A DNA stretch of 56,404 nucleotides from Alectoria sarmentosa (Eukaryota; Ascomycota; Lecanoromycetes; Lecanorales; Parmeliaceae): positions 1-56,404 of the forward strand of contig WOGZ01000226.1 in assembly GCA_009733775.1 (NCBI GenBank), in the 5' to 3' direction. This document shows, piece by piece, positions 1 to 12,230 of this stretch (positions are counted from its first letter, which is position 1; every line of letters starts with the position of its first letter). Under the pieces are notes generated by a model. It was not told the DNA's origin and made no database searches. It saw nothing but the letters and a program-made list of their open reading frames with translations. The position numbers and the translations under genes were made by a program.

Positions 1-3000
1 TTCATATTGGACACTCACATACATCATTCTGATCCTACGTCCAGTCCCTGACAAATTATTAATGTTGTAATCAAAAAGGCTCAGAAAGAACAAAAAAAGA
101 TTATTATCATTACAATCAAAAAGATTCAAAAGAAACAAAAAAAGGTCGCTATCGTTATTACAAAAAAAACTTAAAAAGAATAAAAAAAAGAGAAAAAAAA
201 GAAATAAACTACACATCGAACATCAATAAACCTAAATTCGTCAAATTTCGAGAATTCCAAAAATCGAATTGATTGTGAAGAGAAAAAAAACCTTTTGACG
301 AATTAAAAATCTCTTTTCGTATATAATGTAATAACTTCTTTAAAAAAACGAGAGCGAGAAAAAATGATTCATAATGTTATATGAAAAAAAAGAATTCATA
401 TAAAAAACTAACTATATGATAATTTCGATATTAAAGTGCTCGACACATAACTCTATATCGTTATAAATCTGTTAAGATTCGACGAAAAGATGATTTTCTA
501 TATCGTTATTATCAAATTCGATTATAATAAATTTATTAAATAAAGTCGTATTCTGAAAAATCTATCTTTTAAAAAATAAACCGCTATCGTTGAAATCGAA
601 CTCAAAAATCAATAAAAAAAATATTAACGAATTATGAATGTTCAAATCGTTATTATCGATATCATTATCTTTTCAACAATAAAGAAAACTATTAACGTTA
701 TCAACTCACTTATTAATTCGCTCTCTCATCGATATACGAGAACAACATAATAAATAAATATCTCGATCGATCAACAAAATAAAAACGAAATTATAAAGAT
801 TTATATTAATTAATTAATCAAGAATTAAACGTGCTTCGACGAACAATGCATTAATAAACGTTATTTTTACTTTATAACATCGTTCAATAACGAATATTAT
901 ACCCTCACCTCTTTATAAACGAAAAATTAAATCATTATTTTACATAATAAACAATATAATACCTTATTAACTCAATCATCAACTTCGTTATATCAAAAAT
1001 TAATAACGAATCAAAAATCTATTAACAATAACGTCAAACATTCAAAAATTAAACAAAAACGTGAAAAAAAGAGATCTATTTTGAAACAACTATTTAAATA
1101 TCAACATAAATTTCTTAAATTATCACTCACAAAAGATCTCGCTAATATCATTAAATCAAATAATTAATAATAATATGCTTAATAACCTTTATCTCAATAT
1201 GCGCCCTCATTATATTATTATTCTTATTATGATTCTCCGCCGCAACAATCTTATTATAATTCTTCTCAATAACAATAACAATATTAAATTCCTTTTCATC
1301 CTTCTCAATAAACGTTTTCTCAATAAACGACTATTTTATCTCGATATAATTTATTAACATTAATTTCTTAAACGCCTTCGCTTACTTCGTTATTCAATTT
1401 TATTTTAATAAACCATAATGAAAAAAAACAAATTATAAATGATTATTAAAATTAAAAAATTCGATATACAAACAACGAGACGAAAAAACAACGATTTATT
1501 AAAACGAAAAAGATCATAAAATCACAGAAATGAAAAATAAACCATTTAAAAAAAATGAACGATACGTTTTTTATTCTTTATAAACGAATTATTAATCTTA
1601 ATTTTTCAAACGATCTGATAACGAAATTTAAAGAAAATTTATATGATTTCAAAAAAATATATTATGAAGAATATTTATCGATTAAAAACTTAACAAATTT
1701 AAAATAAAGAGATGAACAAATAAATATATTTAAACAACAATCAAATATATTTAAATAATCGATTAAATTTGAATAATTAAATGAATTTACAAATAAGTGA
1801 ATGCAAACAAAAAATAGCAATGAGATCAATCGATAAAATATCAAATAAAAATCGATTAATAATTTGCATTATTTTACTAAAAAAGAGTAACGTTAAAACG
1901 AATTTGAAAAACAATAAGTTTAAACTATATATAAATAATATAACTTAAACTTATATATATATAATCACATTCTTTCTTCTTTGCGCTAATTTTCTTTCAA
2001 AAACCATATCTCAAAATCTCATTTTAAGGTCTCATAATCGCTCTCGAATATATATTTTTCAATTGTATACTCGAAATATTATTTAACGTATTGATCACAT
2101 TCATTACGATCGATCGCATATCGAAAAAATTCACCGAAATCGTCTTAAAAAACAGATCACATTTATTTAAAATGTCGTCTCATTTAAATCTTAAAAATAT
2201 TAAATAACAATTTAATTAAATTGTAATTTAATGAATAAAAAAAAAAAAACTTAATCACAAAATCGACCTTCTCGATAACTTACACAATATAAAAATCAAA
2301 ATAAACATTAACGTTATTTAAACACATTATGCTCTTTAAATCGAAATACGAATTACAATATAATAATAACTCATATTAAATTCAAATTAAAAAAATCTCT
2401 TGATCGAAATAACTCTCACAAATCGCGATATATAATAAATATTCATCGATTATATATGTTAATAAAATGCTTCAAATGCGATTTTTTATTATATCGTCGC
2501 TTCACTTCATCGATTAATTAATTAAAACATATATTATACATCGTCAATCGATTTGTTATTTGAATATCAACTTATTAAAAAAAAAAAATTGTTTTATTAT
2601 CGCATCAAGCATGAATGTTTATTAATTCGCACATAATTGAAAATTTTAAATATGCTTTATTCTTTATTCCTTTTTATAACTGATTTCATTATCTTTTAAT
2701 AAACGACATATCGTTAATTAATTAACTATGATATTTCATTCTTCCTTTAAAAAAACAACGAGTTCATTTTAATAAACTTATGACTTTCGTTTTTAATACT
2801 TCAATAAAACGTTTTTTGCGATAATAATAACTCAATAAAAACGACCGTTAATATCAAGATAAAAATTATCGAAAATTCGATATATTTATAAGCGCTGATT
2901 TCATTTATAAATCGTATTGCGAGCACAATATAACTCATTAACGATTACATCAAATCTTTAATGCGAATAAAAAAAATGCTCAACCTTGACCTTAACAACA

Positions 3001-3120
3001 ATATCAATTTTACGACCTTTGATCATGATTAAAAAATTGAAAAACCTATAAGACTTCAATATAACTTCATTTTTATTTATTTAAGACTTATTTTAACGAT
3101 AATAACGATATTAATAAAAT
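1..3120. repeat. A+T-rich, gene-free isochore, probably RIP-mutated repeat
   Basis: Two lines sampled by eye are 73-78% A+T. The block is full of TpA, poly-A and poly-T runs and short TAA/TTA-rich words. GG, CC and GC steps are rare, while CpG is common (TCGA, AACG, TCGT). No reading frame longer than about 60 codons with normal composition exists on either strand. Composition changes sharply near 3120-3150. Loss of CpA/TpG with CpG retained is what repeat-induced point mutation leaves in Pezizomycotina, so I infer an old, heavily mutated transposon block. No terminal repeats or recognisable transposase or reverse-transcriptase remnants could be read, so the parent element is unknown. A naturally A+T-rich centromere-like or subtelomeric segment is the alternative. 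Confidence 0.7.
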
Positions 3121-3579
3121 ACGTTATCCGATGTTGAAATTACAATACAAAAATGTATGGGGAGGGCAGCGACGAAAAACGCCAAGACATTCTCACTGGT
3201 TTTGAATACGCTAAATAAACGGATTAAATATGCCCCGGGGGCGCCCAGTAATAAAAAGCCTGCCAAGATTATGAGAACACAGTACTTGAAGAGCAGAATA
3301 ATTTGAAACATTTATCTCTTTCGTTGTGTTCGGAAGACATACATTAGTGCAGAGAGGATCAAACTGACTACAATTCGAATGCAAACATTTATAGATATAA
3401 TACTTATACTATTCATTAGATTTTTCGTTATAGGATACATGAATTTTCTTAATGTCTCCAGGGAGGCAGGATGAACACACCGTTGAACCGTCATTTGGTG
3501 GGGTATTCTGATTACGGATACGCAGTCTTCCGCGTCTTAATGTCCCGTGCACTTTGATCCTGTCGGTCCTCGCTCACTC
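3121..3579. other. Transition zone between AT block and first gene
   Basis: Composition returns to normal here. Two adjacent minus-strand frames (3111-3311 and 3312-3494) encode short hydrophobic stretches that could be the debris of a membrane protein gene truncated at the AT block, but no family pattern was recognised. Confidence 0.3.
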
Positions 3580-5092
3580 TTAATTCTGGTCTTCACTCGA
3601 CTCTCTTTTGTAGCCTTCCTCCAGCGTTGGGTCATCCCATCCACGAGGCACGCCTCGAGGGTCCTGCCTCGCCATCTTCCCATCGACATTACCCAAGCTC
3701 CCACCGCTCAACGTGTGCAGACTACTATGCTCGACCGTGCGCTGTCTGAGCGGGATACAGTCGTCCGCTTCTAAATCGTACGGGTCCGGCTGTCGATGCT
3801 TCGTAGGGACTACCGCAGACAAAGTAGTCGGCTTTTGTATATCTTCGCTGAAGATGCTGGTGTGGTTGAAGGTGTCGTGGGGTGGGCATGACGCGGAAGA
3901 GGATGTTTCCAACTGCCGAAAGAGAAACCAAAGTGCGGGCAGGTTAGCGACGAAACCACTGATATTGCGCTCGATACTGGTGTGTTCTATCAGTATGCTG
4001 AGCTGCATGGACCGATGAATGGACGTACATGTCACAAATAAACAGATTTATTAAAGCCCCTAAACTCGTAGCGGATCGTCCCAGTCAGCACAAGCCATGC
4101 AAAGGATACAGGGTGTATTCCAATACTAGGTAACAGAAAGGACGAGGGGGAAGAAAACCTGACTCACAAGTGATATCTTCAGTACTCAGAAATTCGCGGG
4201 CGAAGGCAATGTCCAGGGCAGCGACGACGGTAAGTCTATCAATGCTTTTAGTTTGGCCCAGAGAAGCAGTCTACCGCTACATAAATAGCAGTGCGGGGAT
4301 GCTCACAAAATGCCTGACCCGGTGAGAGCGAGGATGGGTATCTTGCGTCTCAAGCTCATTTGTATGTGCCAGAGGAAATACACTGGGGAAAGTGAGTAGA
4401 AAACATCGGTGGTTATACAACACGCTGTTTGAAGTCTATCAGTCAAGCTCCCATGAGGAAGTCGTTGGAGTGGGAAGTTGGAGGCAATTACCATAGTAGA
4501 TATATATTACAACGAGGAAGCCTTTTGCAGAGTCCCGCGTACCAGGGATACGTGGGTCCCACAGCTTGGGCAACGGTTTGGCCTGGAGGCCCCAGAGCAG
4601 AGTCACAACGAATTGACTGGCAGTAGTGAAGGCCATGATAATGCGGATGAGCCAGACGAAGTAAACATGCGTCCCTTTAATGATTGCCAGCAGGAAAAAG
4701 CATATAGAGATTTTGACGGCCCAAATCGCTATTGCGGCAACAACTACGGCCATTTGCGCGTACTTTTCGGCCTTCACAAGCTGGTCAAAGGTCAAGAACT
4801 GAGCGTGACGGCCAAAGCCTGATGCTGTTGCTTGGAAGTTAAATCCGTTGGCAACAACGTTAAGACACTGGGAACGTGTTAGCGAAGCAACTCCTAGGCG
4901 GAGGCGATAGCAGGGGAAAAGTCTCACCGTCCCAAGAACAATGAAATAGTCGTCCCATCCGAGTGAAAGGCGATATTTCACTTTCGCCGCTATTCTCAAG
5001 ACTGTCGTCGTGACGAGAGCAAAAGTGCAAACACTTATGGTAATGTATAAATCATAGGAGCGGCTGGCTTGGTGGGATGTTGGATCTGACAT
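3580..5092 (-). CDS. Rhodopsin-domain integral membrane protein (Pth11/SAT4-like fungal family)
   Basis: Six predicted exons in transcript order: 5092-4928, 4867-4492, 4424-4307, 4235-4168, 4125-4110 and 3997-3580, giving 386 residues, which is normal for the family. The first helix is followed by LGWDDYFIVLGT, the family signature near residue 45. Later features are GFGRH, the helix ICFFLLAII, and a last helix with NISGFVANLPAL, after which comes a polar cytoplasmic tail. Seven membrane segments are expected in the plasma membrane. Some Pth11-like relatives act in host or surface sensing, but most members have no known role, so no ligand is claimed. The fifth exon is only 16 bases; it is required to keep phase and to give the usual YT...IE..ISG stretch, so this part of the model is the weakest. 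It is the first gene after the AT block and is divergent from the MFS gene. Confidence 0.8.
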
Positions 5093-6673
5093 ACTCGCTG
5101 CAGGTTCAAAAAGATCTGAAGTGCTCTATAACTGGTATCAAACTTCAATGATGGAGATAGCAATGTTTTTCCGGAAAAAGCGTGGTGCTTGGAGACATAA
5201 TACGGATCAGTTTCTGGGCAGAAAGTCTCTGAGCAAAGAAGATGCAACCCAGCCCCTGGTATTATTGCTACCATGATGTTGAGTACTAACGTGTATGATC
5301 TATGTAGAATAGCGCAGGGGGGGGGGGGGGGGTGGTGGGGGGTGGGAGGGGATTGTTGTAGGGGCAAAGGCTATCTGAAATGGTTTGAAGATTTCGGAGC
5401 CAGTAGGGTCCCTCCACACCTCTGCCGTTCTCGAAGCAGTCTTTCCGATGAAAAGGGAGTCAAGGACCGACTCAGGGCAAAGCGCCTCAGTCACGCATGA
5501 TAGGTCACTTCCTTTGGAGAAAGCGAGAACCAACTCGGAATGAACAATAAATTACACTAATGGAGCTAACTCATATACTATACCTTAGTGGCTGGCCTCC
5601 AGTCTGAGATAAACCGTAGTGGCACGGTATCTACTACAAAGGTAACTATCGGTGTAGCATTAAATAATCGTTATCGTGCCCACAAACCAGAACAGCAAAA
5701 TAAATATTACTTCGTCACCTAATACCTTGATCTTCAGCGCTTTCAAGAAGAAATTTTCCATGACAAAACTATAGAGGATATCAAAAGATTGAAAAGTTTT
5801 ATTACCAAATTTTTCTGCAATAAGCTCTCGTTGTGGAGCTGTGTTGAAGGGCCGTGATTTTCACGATAACAATTATAGAATACTACCCTGATAGTATTTT
5901 ATCATTTATCAAAAGTACCTAACCAGCAGACGCCGAGCGGGACGATGTTGCGTATGTACGAGTGCTAGTAGTCGACCTGCATTAGCGGTAGAATTAGGCG
6001 GTATACTAAGGTTTAGGGCGGGAAAATCCCGCAGCTCAGGGACGGGGAAGCGGGGGCTCGTACATGCAGGGTCTTCAATGCTCACACGGCAACGACCCCT
6101 CTAGTTTACCTAGATCATTAAGCCCAATCTCGGCCGTTTAGTAAAGAGATTTGGTCAATGAGCGTGCTGAAGATCTGCCAAGACACGGCTCGGACGCTGG
6201 AGGGTGGGGGCGACCCGCTGTGAAAACAGCCTGTACTAGTACCTTCGTTTAGATTACCTCCCTGCTATAGTAGTAGATTTTGGCTTAGGTGATTCAGTCT
6301 CTACTGTACGTAGATACCAGATGCCAACAAGGCAGCACTGCGACAAGTGCTTTGTATACTCTGTGGCTTCTGGCTTGTCTATCTGATTGTGATATTATGA
6401 TTTATCAGCGTTACATCCCTGAAAGCTGCCTATCTCCCAACATGGCCGTCGCCCTTTCTTCCTCTTTGCATCAATTATGCATCTACCAGCAAGCACACTA
6501 CCCGCACTGTGCTCTCTCTCTCCAACAAATCACCCCCGGGTGTCCTTCTTTCGCACCTTCGCAAGTACAATCAGAGCCTGACTGACCTCCCTGGGGCCCA
6601 CCCCTAAAGCTTCCCCAATCTCGTATCTGCAAGCTACGACCAAAATTGCAGCTCGGACTGCCATTGGGTCGTC
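5093..6673. other. Intergenic region between divergent membrane-protein genes, with G-rich tract
   Basis: This 1.6 kb stretch holds an uninterrupted run of 16 G at 5317-5332, continuing as G-rich sequence to about 5350. It also holds the presumed promoters of the rhodopsin-domain gene (leftward) and the MFS gene (rightward). Frames of up to 110 codons are present but show no family pattern and overlap one another on both strands, so none is called. Confidence 0.5.
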
Positions 6674-8499
6674 ATGAACTTAAGTACATCATCCATCAAG
6701 AGCCAACCGGCGCGGGGGGGTCTTTCAATTCCAGCATTCAGCAAATCCGGCATCTTGCTTATTCCTAAGCCGACCAGTGACCCTGAGGATCCTCTGGTAA
6801 AGCATCTTATGCAATCATGTGCTTGCCTGTTCTCTGAATCAGCCTAACACTGCACGCAGAATTGGAGCTCAGCGAGGAAGGTTCGCCTTCTTGCTGTCTT
6901 ATGTTTGGCAGCATTTACGGGAAATGTCAGCGCTTTGTCGGGTCAGCTCGCATATCCGCACCAGGCGGCGGTATACGGCAAGACGATACTGGAGTCATCA
7001 TATTCGGTCCGAGCACTTCTTTTCCTTCTCTAAATATGATTTCAAAATTGCCACTTCTGTCCCCAAGGTTCATTGTTCACTAAGTTTTTCCGAAATACAG
7101 GTGTCCGCCGCCATCGCTGGCCTTGCGGCAGGTGCTTTAATCTTCGTTCCTCTAGGTCAAATTTTCGGTCGAAGCTCTATTGCATTCTGGTCACTTGTGT
7201 GTAGCTTGGCATGTGCAATATGGTCCAGCCAAATGACGGACAAAAACGACTATGTTCGGTTCATCATATCGCGGCTGCTGAGCGGCATGTTTGGATCAGT
7301 TCCCTCGGCCGTTGGGGGTGGCATAATCTTGGACGTCTTTTTCCTCCACGACCGGGGTAAGGCATTCATCTGCTATGAAGTGAGCATCTTGCTCGGAGCA
7401 GCTGTTGGCCCAACCTTCAGTGGCTTCATCTCCAATTCTCAACCGTGGACAATTTGTTTCTGGTGGACTGTGCCGCTGCTGGCCATTTCCGCCATCGCCG
7501 TTCTCTTGCTGGCCGAAGAAACTGGCTACGACCGGCAGAAAGGGACTACACCTGTGAAACTGCCTCAAAGATACATAGCAAACCGTGTTGCGACTTTTTT
7601 CCCAGGGGCCGCAGTTGTTTCAAAGCCATCCGCCGCAGAATTCGTGAGTATCGCATACGTTGACGGCTGACCCCAAGATGCCCGACTTGCTAATGAAACC
7701 TTGAATAACAGGCAAGGAGTGCAGCGGCTCCATTTCTGATTGGACTCTCCCCAGCAACAATTCTAGTGGGCGTTTTCACACTTGTAATTTTCGGTTGGGT
7801 CCTCTTGAATGATGTTCTTTCGCCTACCTTCCTACAAACGCCGCTAAAGGAGGGTGGATATGGGTTTACACCGATACAGAATGGTGCCTGTATGTCATTA
7901 TTCCTCCTTTTACATACAGATAGATTGACTGACATCCTCTGCAACGGACAGTCTCCTTTGCTACCTGGCTCGCTATCTTCGCTGCGCAGACAGTGGGACT
8001 CTTTATCAACGATAGTATCCCTTTGTGGATATGCAAACGTTACCATGCAGGTATATGGAAACCCGAGCTCCGTCTTTACTGCACATCGCTCACGGTTGTG
8101 ATTGTTCCCATTGGGCTCGGAATCTGTGGTGCTGGATTACAGTACCATTTACATTACATGGTCTATGCCGTCGGCGTCTTTGTCGTCGCTTTGGGCACCC
8201 TGATATCGGTACCGGTTGCTACGAACTACGTGGCGGAATCTTTCACTCACTATGGCACCGCAAGCACGCTCGTCATGACTTTTTATCGATTAAGCTGGGG
8301 AGTAGCCATCCCGTTCTTCATCGATTCGTGGATTGTTAGGGTGCACCTTGGGTGGGTTTTCGGCATGGCTGCCTTTTTGACCTTTGCTGCTTGGTTCCTG
8401 GTTCTTCTGTTGCTTTGGAAGGGCCAGACTTTCAGGCGTTGGAATTTGATGAAGAGCTTGGCCTCATCTGAGGAAGGGGTAACCGTCTTCGAAGAGTAA
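6674..8499 (+). CDS. Major facilitator superfamily transporter, DHA1/HOL1-like
   Basis: Exons 6674-6796, 6860-7006, 7101-7643, 7712-7889 and 7952-8499 give 512 residues, close to the 500-570 usual for this family. The N-terminal tail ends with LIPKPTSDPEDPL followed by NWSSARK, the standard entry to helix 1 of HOL1-like proteins. The loop after helix 2 carries GQIFGRSS, the MFS motif A position. Helix 5 contains LGAAVGPTFSG, a motif-C-like stretch typical of proton-coupled antiporters. The second half starts after a soluble loop and ends in a short polar tail. It should sit in the plasma membrane and export or import a small molecule; the substrate cannot be told from sequence. The start codon at 6674 is chosen because it supplies the conserved DPLNW junction. 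The neighbouring oxygenase suggests, without proving, a small accessory or secondary-metabolism locus. Confidence 0.9.
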
Positions 8500-9439
8500 C
8501 AAAGAACATCTCTTAGGGTTGTTAGGCGGGGCTGATATTTTGATATCCGTGGCCCGTCAACGGGTGCTACAGCGCATCATAGGAAAACAAAACTTGTTCC
8601 TAGTCAACTGTGACGACTATTTGGTGTCTCAATGAGGAATCAAGGGGTAAAAGAGTCAGTATATAATTTATCATGTGCATAAAGTGCTAGGATTGAATAT
8701 GTGCCGAGGATGCTCACTGCCTGCTTTGCAGATTTTCATCGTGGCTGCATTTCCCTCTCTTACAGTAGTGATTATTTGAAAATGGAAAGGCATGGGACAA
8801 GAGTTGCAAAAACGTTAAAGGGGGTCCCAAAATGCAGCAATAGAAGCCGACCTTGGTTTCACGCGAGCATTCAAAGATTGGCGTTTGATGTACACGCCCT
8901 AATCGAACACAGGTAATTGATTGCATGCTTTTAAGATAAGGCGTGCACTTTCCGAGGCGTCTCCAAAAAGACAGGACCTGGAGCTCGTATTCAATTCGAA
9001 CCCTCGATCATAATGGCATGAGGCTTTTTTGATGCTGTGGTCCAGAACTCTGGTTGTGTGAGGGAGTCTCCGCAGAATCGATTTCGTGGTTGCGGTCCCG
9101 TACTATGCCTATCGTACTAGTAGGCGGCACGTATCGATCTGGAGGGGTATGGTAGTGCTACCCTCATTCAGTGGGAGATTTACCTTGTCTGATTTGTAAT
9201 GCGTCTTTCCTCACCTTGTTCAATTCGGGTCAGGATCGCCATTCGTCCCGTCACGTTTGTCCTCCCCGCTCACTGTTTCTCTATGTACTTGTACAATACC
9301 CCCCGCCCTCCCCCCACGTTCCTAATCCACAAAAAATTACTCCGACGCAACTCACGCATATGATCTGACCTGGCAAGCTGGTTGAAAGCTCTTGAAACCT
9401 TGCATGTAGCGTTGCCCATAACCTGTTCGGTCCTTGCAA
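8500..9439. other. Intergenic region, nothing recognised
   Basis: The stretch contains the MFS 3' end and the promoter of the oxygenase gene. Frames of 65-82 codons on both strands have no family pattern. No repeat or RNA gene was seen. Confidence 0.5.
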
Positions 9440-10562
9440 ATGGCGTCCGCGCGGCTATTCGAGGCTTATCCTCCATTTCCGGCAGACGTTCCAACCGCCA
9501 TTCTCCCGAAGATTTCACTGGACAAGCTTAGTTCTGGAAGTGAAGCCGAGGCGAATGAATTGTTCCATGCATGCAGAACGAAAGGGTTCTTTCTTCTGGA
9601 CCTGCAGAATGAGCCAGCCGGCGATGGACTACTTCGGGGTATCGAGGCGTTGTTCGCCATCACGAGGGAAGTCATGGACCTAAGTCTCGAAGAGAAGACT
9701 GAATACAAACAACATCCCCCACTTCTTGGGTGAGTCACACGCAAGCTAGAGTTGGGACGTTGCAGATGATGACGAACATAGGTACAAAGCGGCAGGTATT
9801 ATGAAGAACGAGAAGGGTCAGCCAGACCGCTGTGAGTTCTTCAACGTCGGACAAGATGATATACGGGGTAATATACCTCGTCGAGCGAATCCAAAGCCGG
9901 TGCAGGACAATCGAGAAAAGTTCATGTCCTTTATGGATAACGCTTCGCGTGTTCTTTTTCGCATCTTCGGCATCCTCGAAGCCCAGCTTGGACTCCCTAC
10001 AGGCACGCTGGCTGCCCTCCACCGCCAAGATCAGCCATCCGGCACGGTTGTCCGTATGATTCGATATCCGCCTCAGACTCCTCGAGACCACGGCTCCTCG
10101 CTCCTCAACCATACCGATTATGGGACAATCACAATGCTATGCAACGTCCTCGGCGGGTTACAAATTCTCCCCCCTGGCGCCAGCAACGAGGATAGTAACT
10201 GGCAGTACGTCAAACCACAGCCCAATTGCGTGGTTGTCAACCTCGGCGACGCACTCGTTGAGTGGACGGGCGATATCCTGCGTTCCAACGAGCACCGCGT
10301 CATCGCTGCTCCTGGCAAACAGGCCGAGCATGCAAGGTTCAGCGTCGCTTTCTTGGTGCGTCCGGAGCGAAAGGTATCGATGAAGCGACTCGTCGGCGGA
10401 CAGATTCCTACCGCTGCCGAAGACGGGAAAGAGGAACTGTCTGTGAGCGCCGATGAATGGGAATTGAAAAAGGCGGTCGCCCTCATAGCTGGAGCGGATT
10501 GTGCGAGGAGCAAAGGTGGCAGAGAGCTAAAACCCACAAATGTCCCAGTAGAGGTCCGCTAG
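9440..10562 (+). CDS. 2-oxoglutarate/Fe(II)-dependent dioxygenase, isopenicillin N synthase-like
   Basis: Two exons, 9440-9729 and 9782-10562, give 356 residues. The N-terminal part (VPTAILPKISLDKL, then ACRTKGFFLLDL) matches the DIOX_N domain of plant and fungal non-haem oxygenases. The C-terminal double-stranded beta-helix holds the iron ligands His207 and Asp209 in LLNHTDYGTITML and His268 in SNEHRVIAAP, and the 2-oxoglutarate-binding Arg282-x-Ser284 in HARFSVAFL. All catalytic residues are present, so it should be an active cytosolic oxygenase acting on a small molecule; the substrate is unknown. The first ATG after the promoter (9440) is used. Such enzymes often lie in biosynthetic clusters; here only a transporter and a membrane protein are adjacent. 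Confidence 0.92.
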
Positions 10563-11249
10563 TGGGTATCTTCTGTGGGAGTTATAGGGATGTAGGTCCG
10601 GCGTGACAGTATTTACACTTTACGGTGAAGACTGTCGTGAAACTGTCTCACAGGAGTCCTGACGGTACGCGCTAGTAAGCGTTAAATGGGCTGATCATAT
10701 GTGAACATACAATGATCTCTTTATAGGCTAGTCCCAACGGGGCGCGCTTTTCTACTTTAATAGATCAATGTCAAGAAATCAGATTCGATCAATTGAAAGA
10801 GGTGAACTCGGCTTGTTAAGTGTATATAGAAAATATATATTACTTTACTTGAGAATTTCAACTTATTATATTTACTGTTTTTTTAATTATATAATAATAT
10901 TTATATAACTTTTTTTAAACTTAAATTCGTCGATTTTTAAAATCAACTTTACGTAAATGACATTTTTTTCTTTTCTTTAAATGATATTAATTATAAAACG
11001 TTTTAGAAGTACACAATCTTTTAAATGTAAGGAAAATAGAGTGTGAGTCTATGATATGTGATTTGTGAATAATACATATATGTGTGATGATCTATGTGTG
11101 ATCTATATATGCCCGCAGCTAGTCAGCCTTATGTCATAGGGCTGTCAAGCTCCAAGGGTCCAGATGGATGCAGCTGGAAATCGTGACAGACTGGGTCACT
11201 GGAGAGTTCCTTGCAAAGACTGCAGTTTTGGGCATCAACAGCGTCCAGT
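10563..11249. repeat. Intergenic region with a small A+T-rich island
   Basis: Bases from about 10790 to 11110 are strongly A+T-rich (long T runs, TATAT, ATTATA), unlike the flanks, and resemble the block at 1-3120 on a smaller scale. I infer a short mutated repeat remnant. The 140 bases next to the downstream gene form its promoter. Confidence 0.45.
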
Positions 11250-12230
11250 ATGGCTTCCAAGGCCTTGCCTCGACTTTTAAGAAATGTCACAAATGCCTCA
11301 AAACTGTCAAGGCGACCGCAATGCCGATTTCTAACCACCACACCGAGAGTGGCAAGCGAAGCTCTCCAAGTTGTCAGTGCTTCTTCCTTCAATTGTGCGC
11401 TGAATAGCTTCACCAGCATATGCTGACGCAGTCTCCAGCACCGTGACAGTCCAGAAAACAACCCCTCCATACCCTTCAAATTCAATGCCATCAGTCAAAA
11501 GTTGATCGCCGAAATCCTGAAACGCTATCCCCCGCAATACAAGAAAGCGGCTGTCATGCCTCTGCTCGACCTAGGCCAGCGCCAGCATGGTTTCACAAGT
11601 ATAAGCGTCATGAACGAGGTGGCCAAACTGCTGGAGATGCCTCCCATGCGAGTCTACGAAGTGGCGACCTTCTACACCATGTACAATCGGGATCCGGTGG
11701 GCCGGTTCCACGTCCAAGCGTGCACAACGACCCCGTGCCAATTGGGCGGCTGTGGATCTGACAAGATAATGGCTGCCATCGAAGACCATCTTGGGATCCA
11801 CCCTGGCCAAACGACAGAGGACCGCATGTTTACGTTCTCCGAAGTCGAATGCCTTGGCGCTTGCGTCAACGCCCCCATGGTCCAGATCAATGACGATTAC
11901 TACGAAGACCTGACTCCGGAATCAATGGTCACCCTCCTCAAAGCACTACAAGCAGCCGCACACGCCACAGGAGCAGCTGGCGGGACGGCGGGAATAGGAG
12001 GAGAGAGCGAAACGGGTATGGGACAAAAGAAAGGAGAGGGGAGAGATCAAGACGGCAAGAGTGGCGAAGTGGAGAAGCAAGCCGCAAGGGGATATGCGGC
12101 GAAGGGGGTCAAGCTGCCGAGTCCAGGACCTATGAGTGGAAGGAAGACCTGCGAGCCGTTCGCTGGTTTGACGTCGCTCAACGAGGAACCCTGGGGCAAT
12201 GAGAAGTTGAGGACGGATGGAGCTCTGTAG
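11250..12230 (+). CDS. nuo-24: NADH:ubiquinone oxidoreductase (complex I) 24 kDa subunit, NDUFV2/NuoE type
   Basis: Exons 11250-11372 and 11439-12230 encode 304 residues. The first exon is a mitochondrial presequence (MASKALPRLLRNVTN, RFLTTTPR) ending in SEALQV, and the second starts with HRDSPENNPSIPF, so the junction reads as in orthologues. The [2Fe-2S] cluster N1a ligands are Cys136 and Cys141 (CTTTPC) and Cys179 and Cys183 (CLGAC). The protein works in the NADH-oxidising arm in the mitochondrial matrix. Between about residues 210 and 270 there is a Gly/Lys/Gln-rich linker, and the tail has SGRKTCEP and GLTSLNEEPWG, typical of fungal orthologues. The splice donor is GTCAGT, a slightly unusual form. 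No start other than 11250 gives a presequence. Confidence 0.96.

Noticed and set aside
3111..3494. Two short hydrophobic minus-strand frames
   Set aside because: About 60 codons each, partly inside the AT block, with no conserved pattern; hydrophobicity is expected in A+T-rich sequence.
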